Below are positions 1 through 6,100 of a stretch of DNA of 12,446 nucleotides, piece after piece (position 1 is the stretch's first letter; each line of letters begins with the position of its first letter). The notes under the pieces were generated by a model. That model was not told where the DNA came from and did no database searches. It saw only the letters and a program-made list of their open reading frames with translations. The position numbers and the translations under genes were made by a program. The stretch is from Clostridia bacterium (lineage in GTDB: Bacteria > Bacillota > Clostridia > Peptostreptococcales > Anaerovoracaceae), in contig CAAEEE010000253.1 in NCBI GenBank assembly GCA_900754805.1, positions 1-12,446 of the forward strand. Direction: 5' to 3'.

Positions 1-19
1 AGATTCGAAAGGCACATCT

Positions 20-35
20 GCCCGGGAGTCCGGGC
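20..35. other. Small GC-rich hairpin in the leader region
   Basis: A perfect 6-bp stem, GCCCGG (20-25) and CCGGGC (30-35), closes a GAGT loop. No T-run follows, so it is not an intrinsic terminator. Another short hairpin (GGCG/CGCC) lies near 80-92. The rest of 1-159 is non-coding as far as I can see and becomes A-rich from about 110. These could be parts of a structured 5' leader of the ABC operon or the 3' end of an upstream transcript cut by the window edge. Confidence 0.3.
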
Positions 36-159
36 CTGAGCATTCAAGCAGCCGAACGTTCAAACGGCCAAGCAGCAAGGCGCGAAACGCCAAAGGTCAA
101 AACGCATTTCCAAAAGAAGCGAAATAAAAAAGCAAAAATAAAATAAATTGATTATGAAG

Positions 160-206
160 TCCGCTCGCGGCTGTTTTGAGTCTCAGCCCGCAGAAGTGGA
201 TTTTTT
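160..206 (+). terminator. Terminator-like hairpin in the ABC operon leader (possible attenuator)
   Basis: The inner stem pairs GCGGCTG (167-173) with CAGCCCGC (184-191), with one bulged C and a 10-nt loop. The outer stem pairs TCCGCT (160-165) with AGTGGA (195-200), including one G-U pair. Six T residues follow at 201-206. The Shine-Dalgarno sequence (AGGAGG, 218-223) starts only 12 bases later, so no promoter fits between hairpin and gene. If it terminates, it must therefore act inside the operon leader or reduce read-through from upstream. I see no T-box consensus in the visible leader. Confidence 0.45.
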
Positions 207-232
207 ATTGAAACATTAGGAGGAAAACGAAA

Positions 233-1267
233 ATGAAAAACACAAAATCAAGCACAATCAAAAAATGTTTAGCAGTATTGCTTTCATTAACACTCGTATT
301 CGCGCTCGCAGCATGCGGCAGCTCTGATGACGGCGGCGACTCAAATACAAACGGCGAAAAGTTAAAAATCGGCATCATGCAGTTCGGTGAATTCACCGCA
401 CTGACAAACGCAACAAACGGTTTCATCGACGGACTTGCAGAAGCCGGATATGTAGACGGTGACAACATTACAATTCATCAGCTTTCCGCGGCAGCAGAAG
501 CGGCGAACTGCCCTTCCATCGCTGACACGCTGATTAACGAAAATTCAGACTTAATCCTTGCGGTTGCAACACCTTCCGCATCCGCGGTAAAAGAAAAGAC
601 CTCAACAATTCCGGTTCTTTTCACAGCAGTAACCGACCCGGCAGGCTCCGGCTTAGTTGAAAGCAACGACGCTCCGGGCGCAAACCTGACAGGTACATCT
701 GATATGAACCCGGTAGCACAGCAGATTGCACTCGGCAAGCAGCTCGTTCCAAACGCTAAGAAAGTAGCTGTTATGTACTGCTCCAGCGAATCCAATTCCA
801 AGATTCAGTCCGACCTTGCAGAAGCTGCAATCAAGGAACAGGGCATGGAATCCGTTGTTAAGACAGTTTCCGCAATCGACGAAGCAAAATCCGCAATCGA
901 GTCCTTAAAGGGAAAGGTTGACTTTATCTACATCCCGACAGACAATACTTTGGCTGACGGCATGACAAGCGTATCCGCAGCAGCAAATGAATGCGGAATC
1001 CCGACCATCGTAGGTGAATCCGGCATGGTTGGAAACGATGCCCTTGCAACTTACGGCATCAACTACTACGAGCTTGGCAAAACAACAGCTGCCATGGCTG
1101 TACAGATTCTGAAGGGTGAAATGGAACCATCCATCATGCCTATCGAATACCAGACAGATGAAAACGTACTGGAAGTTGCAATCAACACAGAAACAGCTGA
1201 AAAGCTTGGAATCACGATTCCGGACGATTTAGCTAAGACGGCAACACTGCTTCCGGCAGCTGAATAA
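233..1267 (+). CDS. ABC transporter substrate-binding lipoprotein (COG2984/TrpX-like)
   Basis: This 344-residue protein is a membrane-anchored, extracytoplasmic binding protein that hands a small solute to the permease and ATPase encoded just downstream. The N-terminus is a lipoprotein signal peptide: Lys residues in the first 11 positions, a hydrophobic stretch at about 12-25 and the lipobox LAAC with the lipidated Cys at 28, followed by a Gly/Ser/Asp-rich linker. The mature part starts with a beta strand (KLKIGIMQF) and shows the ABC_sub_bind (PF04392) pattern, including VPVLFTAVTDPAGSGLV-like, NLTGTSD and PTIVGESGMV-like segments; the length fits the family. AGGAGG lies 9 bases before the ATG. 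Members of this COG2984/COG4120/COG1101 system are often annotated as tryptophan or tyrosine (TrpXYZ-like) or 'uncharacterised' importers. The substrate cannot be fixed from sequence, so no symbol is given. Confidence 0.93.
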   Translation: MKNTKSSTIKKCLAVLLSLTLVFALAACGSSDDGGDSNTNGEKLKIGIMQFGEFTALTNATNGFIDGLAEAGYVDGDNITIHQLSAAAEAANCPSIADTLINENSDLILAVATPSASAVKEKTSTIPVLFTAVTDPAGSGLVESNDAPGANLTGTSDMNPVAQQIALGKQLVPNAKKVAVMYCSSESNSKIQSDLAEAAIKEQGMESVVKTVSAIDEAKSAIESLKGKVDFIYIPTDNTLADGMTSVSAAANECGIPTIVGESGMVGNDALATYGINYYELGKTTAAMAVQILKGEMEPSIMPIEYQTDENVLEVAINTETAEKLGITIPDDLAKTATLLPAAE

Positions 1268-1355
1268 GCGGCGAGTCAAGCGGATAGAGGCCGGCGCGGC
1301 GCACGGCAGCCGAGCGGCAAGCCTTACGGCGCGTGGCATAAAACAGACAACCACT

Positions 1356-1383
1356 CTCCGCCTGCATAAATTTTGCGGGGAGA
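1356..1383 (+). other. Hairpin between binding-protein and permease genes
   Basis: CTCTCCGC and GCGGGGAG can pair (7 Watson-Crick pairs and one U-G) around a loop of about 11-13 nt. It precedes the stronger hairpin at 1397-1435. Together they could stabilise the 3' end of the binding-protein message. The GC-rich stretch before it (1268-1340) holds no ORF that I can support. Confidence 0.35.
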
Positions 1384-1396
1384 TAAGTTGACATAC

Positions 1397-1435
1397 ACCT
1401 GCCCCTTTTCCCTTACCTTTGGGGCAGGTATTTTT
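1397..1435 (+). terminator. Intra-operon terminator/attenuator between binding protein and permease
   Basis: A perfect 9-bp stem, ACCTGCCCC (1397-1405) with GGGGCAGGT (1421-1429), has a 15-nt pyrimidine-rich loop and is followed by ATTTTT (1430-1435). The Shine-Dalgarno GGAGG of the permease (1436-1440) begins at once and is not inside the stem. Partial terminators after the binding-protein gene are common in ABC operons and give more binding protein than membrane parts. I infer that role here. A TTGACA at 1388-1393 has no matching -10 box, so I do not call an internal promoter. Confidence 0.6.
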
Positions 1436-1449
1436 GGAGGTTTAGACAA

Positions 1450-2454
1450 ATGATTTCAACAGCGACAATCATAAGCGGAGTTGCTCAGGGTCTCATATGG
1501 GCAATCCTCACGCTTGGTGTATATTTGACATTCAGGATACTGGATATCGCGGATCTGACTGTCGAGGGAACTTTCCCTTTAGGCGCGGCAGTGACTGTAG
1601 TTCTGATTAACGGCGGCATGAGCCCTGTGGGCGCAATCCTTTGCGCGATTCTCGCGGGAGCCGCGGCAGGCTTTGTGACGGGTTTTCTGCACACAATTTT
1701 CAAAATCCCGGCGATTTTGTCAGGAATTTTGACGATGATTGCACTTTACTCGGTAAATATACGTATTATGAGCGACAAAGCAACCGTTGCGCTCGAGCAG
1801 CCGTCCGTAAAAACATGGATGCTTTCCATTCTTCCTGAGGGCACAGTCAGCAACACGGTTTCCATTATTTTAGGCACAGCGGTCTGCATTATAATCGTTG
1901 CCGTTTTGTACTACTTTTTCGGTACGGAAATCGGCTGTGCGGTCAGAGCGACGGGCAGCAATCAGAACATGGCACGTTCCCTCGGTGTTAAGACAGACAG
2001 AATCATCATCTTAGGTCTTATGATTTCCAATGCGCTGGTAGCTCTTTCGGGCAGCCTTATCGCACAGCTTGACTACGGTTCGGCTTTGGTAACCATGGGG
2101 CAGGGCACTATCGTCATCGGTCTGGCTTCCGTCATCATCGGCGAAGTCATTTTTATCCGCAAAGACATGAATTTTGCGCTGAAACTGCTCGCAGTTATCG
2201 CAGGTGCGGTCATCTACAGAACGGTTATCGCCTGCGCGCTCACATTCAGCTTCCTGAAGGCAACAGACCTTAAGATTATCACCGCGGTTGTCGTAGCATT
2301 CGCACTGGCACTGCCTGTTTTACAGCAAAAATCGGCAGAAGCAAAGCTTCGCAGAGAAAATGCAAAAAAATATGACGCTCTGATCGCAGAGGAACTCGCA
2401 AAAGATCCTGTCACGGTTTCGGGCGCAAATGCAGGAGGTGGCGCAAATGCTTAG
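1450..2454 (+). CDS. ABC transporter permease (BPD_transp_2 family, COG4120-like)
   Basis: This 334-residue integral membrane protein forms the membrane channel of the importer. It has about eight hydrophobic segments from residue 5 to 293 and the family segment LDIADLTVEGTFPLGAA near residues 31-46. Residues 160-185 (GTEIGCAVRATGSNQNMARSLG) are the cytoplasmic EAA-like coupling region of branched-chain/ribose-type permeases (PF02653). A hydrophilic C-terminal tail of about 40 residues ends in a Gly/Ala/Asn-rich repeat. That repeat is produced by an 11-bp direct repeat (2422-2432 and 2440-2450) that flanks the ribosome-binding site of the next gene. GGAGG lies 9 bases before the ATG. The stop codon overlaps the ATPase start by 8 bases, which suggests translational coupling. 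Confidence 0.93.
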   Translation: MISTATIISGVAQGLIWAILTLGVYLTFRILDIADLTVEGTFPLGAAVTVVLINGGMSPVGAILCAILAGAAAGFVTGFLHTIFKIPAILSGILTMIALYSVNIRIMSDKATVALEQPSVKTWMLSILPEGTVSNTVSIILGTAVCIIIVAVLYYFFGTEIGCAVRATGSNQNMARSLGVKTDRIIILGLMISNALVALSGSLIAQLDYGSALVTMGQGTIVIGLASVIIGEVIFIRKDMNFALKLLAVIAGAVIYRTVIACALTFSFLKATDLKIITAVVVAFALALPVLQQKSAEAKLRRENAKKYDALIAEELAKDPVTVSGANAGGGANA

Positions 2455-3241
2455 AATGATTGAAATAGAAAAATCCTTTAATATCGGAACAATCAACGAG
2501 AAACAGATTTTCAAAGGACTGAACCTCACAATTAACGACGGCGACTTCATTACCGTAATTGGCGGCAACGGCGCCGGAAAATCAACCATGCTAAACCTCA
2601 TTGCCGGTGTACATAAAGCCGATGGCGGGCGTATCATCCTCGACGGTGAAGACCTGACATATAAAAATGAGACTCAAAGGGCTAAGTACATCGGCAGAGT
2701 TTTTCAAGATCCGATGATGGGAACCGCTCCCACGATGATGATCGAGGAAAACCTTGCAATGGCTTACAGACGAACCAAACGCAGAACTTTGGCATGGGGT
2801 ATTTCGCAAAAAGAAAGAGAAATGTATAAGGAATCACTGGCTCAGCTTGGTCTGGGGCTTGAGGATCGTATGAAAACAAAGGTTGGCCTGCTTTCCGGAG
2901 GTCAGCGTCAGGCGGTAACGCTTCTGATGGCGACCCTCCAAAAGCCGAAGCTGCTTTTGCTCGACGAACATACCGCGGCACTCGACCCTGCAACCTCCGC
3001 AAAGGTTTTGCAGCTCAGTGACAAAATCATACATGAGCATAACCTTACTGCCCTCATGGTTACGCACAATATGCAGGATGCCATTACTTACGGCAATCGT
3101 TTAGTCATGATGGACAAAGGCAGACTCATTTTAGACATCAGCGGCGAAGAAAAGAAGGACCTGACAATCGAAGACCTTCTTCATAAGTTCGAAGAAGTCA
3201 GCGGCTCAAAATTCGCCAGCGACAGCGTTATCCTCGGATAG
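2447..3241 (+). CDS. ABC transporter ATP-binding protein (COG1101-like)
   Basis: This 264-residue ATPase energises the importer encoded upstream. All ABC motifs are visible: Walker A GGNGAGKST (39-47), Q-loop FQDP (about 86-89), signature LSGGQ (149-153), Walker B LLLLDE (169-174) followed by HTAALDP, and the H-loop His at about 207 in MVTHNM. I chose the ATG at 2447 because AGGAGGT (2433-2439) sits at ideal distance. The in-frame ATG at 2429 has no Shine-Dalgarno and would add six residues (MQEVAQ) that do not belong to the domain. The gene overlaps the permease stop by 8 bases. Binding protein, permease and ATPase form one complete transporter operon, ending at the terminator at 3382-3444. 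Confidence 0.95.
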   Translation: MLRMIEIEKSFNIGTINEKQIFKGLNLTINDGDFITVIGGNGAGKSTMLNLIAGVHKADGGRIILDGEDLTYKNETQRAKYIGRVFQDPMMGTAPTMMIEENLAMAYRRTKRRTLAWGISQKEREMYKESLAQLGLGLEDRMKTKVGLLSGGQRQAVTLLMATLQKPKLLLLDEHTAALDPATSAKVLQLSDKIIHEHNLTALMVTHNMQDAITYGNRLVMMDKGRLILDISGEEKKDLTIEDLLHKFEEVSGSKFASDSVILG

Positions 3242-3252
3242 CGCTCCCTCGG

Positions 3253-3324
3253 ATTACAAATAGCGATTTTCGACTCCGGGATTGTGAATTGCAAATTACA
3301 AATAGCGGTTTTCGACTCCGGGAT
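3253..3324. repeat. Two-copy direct repeat, 42-bp period
   Basis: Copy 1 (3253-3282) and copy 2 (3295-3324) share 29 of 30 bases, starting ATTACAAATAGCG and ending CGACTCCGGGAT. The spacer is 12 bases. They lie directly after the ATPase stop codon and before the terminator, so they would be in the 3' untranslated region. A shorter echo (CTCGGATA / CTCGGATTA) spans the stop codon itself. No ORF of its own is supported here. Confidence 0.85.
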
Positions 3325-3381
3325 GATGATTTTCGGATAATACTCCTTTTATCACATAAATAATGAATGAAGTTAATTGCA

Positions 3382-3444
3382 GAAAAACGCAGGTGCTTCG
3401 AACTGAAAGAAAAGGTTCGAAAACGCCTGCGTTTTTCTTTTTTT
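3382..3444 (+). terminator. Bidirectional terminator between converging ABC operon and M18 gene
   Basis: A long stem pairs 3382-3403 with 3415-3437 (core AAAAACGCAGG with CCTGCGTTTTT, then CTTCGAAC with GTTCGAA) around an 11-nt loop. Seven T residues follow at 3438-3444 on the plus strand. Read on the minus strand, the same hairpin ends in GTTTTTC, so it can also stop the M18 transcript. There are one or two internal mismatches. Confidence 0.88.
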
Positions 3445-3448
3445 GTGG

Positions 3449-3551
3449 GCGCCGCCGGGCGCGCCTTCGGCGCTCGCCCGCGCAGCGGGCCAGCCTTGCG
3501 CGAAAGCTGCTCAGCCTCCGCACCCTGCTTTCGCGCAAGACCCGGCGGCGC
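3449..3551. repeat. GC-rich multi-arm palindrome (cloverleaf-like)
   Basis: The outer arms GCGCCGCCGGG (3449-3459) and CCCGGCGGCGC (3541-3551) are perfect 11-bp inverted repeats. Inside are three further perfect stems: GCGCC/GGCGC (3461-3473, 3-nt loop), GCCCGC/GCGGGC (3476-3490, loop GCA) and CTTGCGCGAAAGC (3495-3507) with GCTTTCGCGCAAG (3527-3539). The element sits 8 bases beyond the M18 stop codon and next to the terminator. It may be an extragenic palindromic element, a mobile repeat remnant or an mRNA 3'-end stabiliser. No coding role is seen. Confidence 0.75.
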
Positions 3552-3559
3552 GCTTTACC

Positions 3560-5044
3560 CTATTTCATATCGCGCAGGAAAACCTCGTAACCGCGCTTCG
3601 TTTCGTAAATGTCTGCTTTGCTGGTAATCTCCCATGGCGCGTGCATGTTCAGAACCGCAACACCGCAGTCGATAACATTCATGCCGTACAGTGCCAGAAT
3701 ATAGGCGATCGTACCGCCGCCGCCGACATCGACTTTTCCGAGCTCTGCAAGCTGGAAGCGCACGCCTGCTTCGTCCATAATGTGGCGGATTTCTGCGATG
3801 TATTCAGCATTCGCATCGTTGGAGCCGGACTTTCCTCTCGCTCCGGTGAATTTATTGAATACCATGCCGCAGCCTGCCATCGAGGAATTTCTCTTTTCAT
3901 ATGCGTCTGCATAGAGTGGATCATACGCCGCGTTGACATCCGACGAAAGCATTTTGGAATTCGCGAGCGTTCTGCGCAGCACTAAATCACTGTAGGTGTC
4001 CATGCAATCCAAAAGCTCAGCAACCGTATTCTCAAAGAATTTTGATTCCATTCCCGTCGCTCCCACGCTTCCGATTTCTTCTTTGTCCACGAGAATGCAG
4101 CACGCAGTCTTTTCCACTTCGCCGACATCCAGAAGCGCCTTCAAAGAAGTGAATGCGCAGACCCTGTCGTCCTGTCCATAGGACATAATCATGCTGCGGT
4201 CGATTCCGGTCTCTCTGGCTTTGCCCGCCGGAACGATTTCCAGTTCTGCCGAAAGGAAATCCGCTTCCTCAATGTCGTATTTCTCCTTCAAAAGCTTCAG
4301 GATGTTTGCCTTGACGGCTTCCTTTTCCGCCTTCTTTCCCTTTGCCTCTTCACCTTCGCCGTCATCGCTTTCCGCATACTTTGCGCCCTTTTCGCCGCCT
4401 TCGACCTTTTCTGCATCTGCATCGTCCGCATCTGTTTTCAGCGGCCGACTTCCGATTAAAACATCCAGCTTTTCGCCCTCGATAACCACCGATGCCTTCT
4501 TCTGCATCTGATTGGCAGCCAGATGCGGCAAAAGATCCGTAACGCTTACAACCGGATCGTTTTCGTCTTCCCCGATTACCACATTTACGACCTCACCGTT
4601 TTTCTTCGCCACTACGCCGTGAATCGCGAGCGGCAGAGCCACCCACTGGTACTTCTTGACGCCGCCGTAATAGTGCGTGTCCAGATACGCAAAACCCGAG
4701 TCCTCATAGAGTGGATTTTGCTTGACATCCAGTCTCGGTGAGTCGATATGCGCGCCAAGGATGTTCATTCCCTGCTCAATCGGACGCGTGCCGACTTTGA
4801 AAAGAATTACCGCCTTGCCCATATTGACTGCATATATTTTATCGCCGGCTTTCACCGTCTCGCCGTTTTCTATCAGCTCGCTGAGGTTTCTGTAACCGCA
4901 GGCCTCTGCCATTTCGACCGTGAGTGCCACGCATTCCCTCTCTGTTTTGCCGCGGCTGAGGAAATCCCTATACTCTGCACAAAGCGCCTCAAGCTCTTCC
5001 GTCTGCGCCGGGCTGTATTTCGTCCATGCATTGATTTTTTCCAT
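3560..5044 (-). CDS. M18 family aminopeptidase
   Basis: This 494-residue cytosolic zinc aminopeptidase removes N-terminal, typically acidic or neutral, residues from peptides. It shows the M18 signatures: AHIDSPRLD with metal-ligand His99 and catalytic Asp101, QDDRVCAFTSL with Asp292/293, the catalytic/ligand pair Glu322-Glu323 in VDKEEIGSVGA, SSDVNAAYDP (Asp369), and the C-terminal MHAPWEITSKAD with His468. The domain is complete and all expected ligands are present. It carries an unusual hydrophilic insertion at about residues 204-246, rich in Asp, Glu, Lys, Ala and Gly. The start is supported by AAGGAGGG about 7 bases before the ATG. It is transcribed alone: a terminator separates it from the upstream PQ-loop gene. 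The product probably feeds amino acids from peptides into fermentation. Confidence 0.95.
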   Translation of the reverse strand: MEKINAWTKYSPAQTEELEALCAEYRDFLSRGKTERECVALTVEMAEACGYRNLSELIENGETVKAGDKIYAVNMGKAVILFKVGTRPIEQGMNILGAHIDSPRLDVKQNPLYEDSGFAYLDTHYYGGVKKYQWVALPLAIHGVVAKKNGEVVNVVIGEDENDPVVSVTDLLPHLAANQMQKKASVVIEGEKLDVLIGSRPLKTDADDADAEKVEGGEKGAKYAESDDGEGEEAKGKKAEKEAVKANILKLLKEKYDIEEADFLSAELEIVPAGKARETGIDRSMIMSYGQDDRVCAFTSLKALLDVGEVEKTACCILVDKEEIGSVGATGMESKFFENTVAELLDCMDTYSDLVLRRTLANSKMLSSDVNAAYDPLYADAYEKRNSSMAGCGMVFNKFTGARGKSGSNDANAEYIAEIRHIMDEAGVRFQLAELGKVDVGGGGTIAYILALYGMNVIDCGVAVLNMHAPWEITSKADIYETKRGYEVFLRDMK

Positions 5045-5067
5045 GTTTTCACCCTCCTTTGTCCGTT

Positions 5068-5097
5068 ACTATCTTATCCCAATTCTGCAAAAAAAAC
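5068..5097 (-). promoter_or_regulatory. Possible sigma-70-type promoter of the M18 gene
   Basis: On the minus strand TTGTTT and TAAGAT are 17 bases apart, 25-50 bases before the M18 start codon. The -35 part overlaps the T-run of the upstream terminator, so the match may partly be chance. It is the only good candidate in the gap. Confidence 0.3.
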
Positions 5098-5127
5098 AAG
5101 GGGCAGCGGTTGTTTTTCCGCTGCCCC
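5089..5127 (-). terminator. Intrinsic terminator of the PQ-loop gene
   Basis: GGGGCAGCGG (5100-5109) and CCGCTGCCCC (5118-5127) form a perfect 10-bp stem with an 8-nt loop. On the minus strand this is followed by TTG and eight T residues (to 5089). It separates the PQ-loop transcript from the M18 gene. A perfect 12-bp palindrome GGAGAATTCTCC (5133-5144) lies just before it. The 120 bases between the PQ-loop stop and this hairpin hold no gene. Confidence 0.9.
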
Positions 5128-5249
5128 CAAAAGGAGAATTCTCCGCTGCTTTGAATTTAGCCGATGGGTTCTCCGGTGCCACTCCGGTTTCTGCCACCGC
5201 ATACCATCGACGCGACGCCTGAGGCTGCGTTCCCACCGCGCCTTCGGGC

Positions 5250-5528
5250 TCAAATTCGTGCAAGCTCCATATCCAATCTTCTGTTTCTGAAATAAAGCGT
5301 CAAATCGACGGATACCATAAGCAGGTTCAGCAGATAAAGCGCGAGCACATAGTTGATATTCCCCGCAGTCAGCTTACTCATAATTCCGCATACATAGCCG
5401 ATGATAATCGCAATCTGAAAAAAAATGCTCTTCCCCTGCGCCGTGCGGCTGCGATAGGATTTTACCACGGACATCGGCCATGACAGCCCAAAACATATCA
5501 GCATCAGTGTTTCAAACATCTCAGTCAT
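5250..5528 (-). CDS. Small PQ-loop/SemiSWEET-like membrane protein
   Basis: This 92-residue protein has three predicted membrane segments (about 5-22, 34-51 and 58-80). A motif around residues 15-33 (LSWPMSVVKSYRSRTAQGKS) resembles the PQ-loop pattern: a Pro in helix 1, then a basic, Ser/Gly-rich cytoplasmic loop. Half-transporters of this shape (SemiSWEET, PQ-loop) work as dimers. Related short clostridial proteins are annotated as PQ-loop-containing transporters, and the substrate is unknown. I start at the ATG at 5528, which has GAGGAAGAG just upstream. The open frame continues to 5654, but the extra 42 residues are Arg/Ala-rich, come from GC-rich repeats and lack hydrophobic character. 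It lies divergent to the LysR gene, a likely regulator. Confidence 0.75.
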   Translation of the reverse strand: MTEMFETLMLICFGLSWPMSVVKSYRSRTAQGKSIFFQIAIIIGYVCGIMSKLTAGNINYVLALYLLNLLMVSVDLTLYFRNRRLDMELARI

Positions 5529-5569
5529 TTTCTCTTCCTCTTTTCGTTTTATATATTGGGACGGCCACC

Positions 5570-5631
5570 GTGCGGCGCGGCTTGCGGCATCTGTGCGCCG
5601 GTGCGCATCTGTGCGGCGCGCTTGCGGCATC
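5570..5631. repeat. GC-rich direct repeats upstream of the PQ-loop gene
   Basis: GTGCGGCGCGGCTTGCGGCATC (in 5570-5591) recurs at 5611-5631 with one base missing, period about 41. Between them lies a short hairpin (TGCGC/GCGCA). This would lie in the 5' untranslated region of the PQ-loop transcript and contrasts sharply with the very AT-rich DNA that begins about 20 bases further on. Confidence 0.75.
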
Positions 5632-5659
5632 GAGCCCCCATGTTGCCCTTCCATTTATT

Positions 5660-5917
5660 GGCAAAATGTATATTTACACGAAATTCTCCCGAAATTTGCA
5701 CCCAATTCGTGTATTTTTAAATGTTTCACGGATGTTTCACACAAAATTTTGCAGTTTTAAAAAAATTACATTTTTTTAAAGGTTGAAATTTCAACATTTT
5801 CGTGTGGTGGATTTTTATACTTTTTTTCACTCCTCAGCAGAAATTCCATCATATGGAAGTTTTTACACGAAAACTGTCTTAAAATCCGCCGTTCTTCGTG
5901 TAAATATACATTTTGCC
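5660..5917. repeat. 258-bp symmetric AT-rich element with 23-bp terminal inverted repeats
   Basis: Positions 5660-5682 (GGCAAAATGT...ACACGAA) and 5895-5917 are perfect 23-bp inverted repeats. Exactly midway (centre 5788.5) is a perfect 14-bp palindrome, GTTGAAATTTCAAC (5782-5795). A second symmetric pair, TTCGTGTA at 5706-5713 and its complement TACACGAA at 5864-5871, lies 23 bases inside each end. The interior also has an 11-bp tandem repeat (ATGTTTCAC at 5721 and 5732) and short hairpins (5757-5779, 5844-5858). There is no coding capacity and no clear target-site duplication. It may be a MITE-like element, a large operator or a structured RNA region. Confidence 0.8.
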
Positions 5918-5983
5918 TTCGCAATTTCGGCCACACCGCTCGCTTTCGCTGCATCTTTCACCTTTGTGACCCTAAATTTCCGA

Positions 5984-6012
5984 TTGACTTCATTATACGC
6001 CCGGATTATAAT
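5984..6012 (+). promoter_or_regulatory. Sigma-70-type promoter for the LysR gene
   Basis: TTGACT (5984-5989), 17 bases, TATAAT (6007-6012) is a near-consensus promoter. The start of transcription would be near 6019, leaving a leader of about 165 bases that contains AT-rich palindromes (GCATTATAATGC at 6051-6062) and the 18-bp tandem repeat at 6101-6136. The leader holds no supported ORF. Confidence 0.7.
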
Positions 6013-6020
6013 AATGTAAA
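5992..6020 (-). promoter_or_regulatory. Overlapping promoter toward the PQ-loop gene
   Basis: On the minus strand TTTACA (6020-6015), 17 bases, TATAAT (5997-5992). It overlaps the LysR promoter almost completely, so RNA polymerase could not occupy both at once. A transcript from here would cross the symmetric 258-bp element before reaching the PQ-loop gene, a leader of roughly 455 bases. Confidence 0.5.
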
Positions 6021-6100
6021 ATATATGTTTATTATGATATTATAACTTTTGCATTATAATGCTATTTTACTCTTTCAAATGCGAATTGTCACTTGTATCG

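Noticed and set aside
1..232. T-box leader for the TrpX-like operon
   Set aside because: The conserved T-box sequence and an antiterminator of the usual form are not visible; only an unassigned terminator-like hairpin remains.
1388..1435. Internal promoter before the permease
   Set aside because: TTGACA at 1388-1393 has no -10 hexamer at suitable distance; the region is better explained by the hairpin at 1397-1435.
3443..3985. 180-codon plus-strand frame over the GC-rich palindrome
   Set aside because: Starts inside the palindrome, overlaps the M18 gene in antisense and lacks a ribosome-binding site.
5529..5654. 42-residue N-terminal extension of the PQ-loop protein
   Set aside because: Arg/Ala-rich product of GC-rich repeats; the ATG at 5528 has a good ribosome-binding site and begins at the first membrane segment.
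5660..5917. CRISPR array or insertion sequence
   Set aside because: Repeats are inverted terminal pairs, not regularly spaced direct repeats, and there is no transposase gene within the element.
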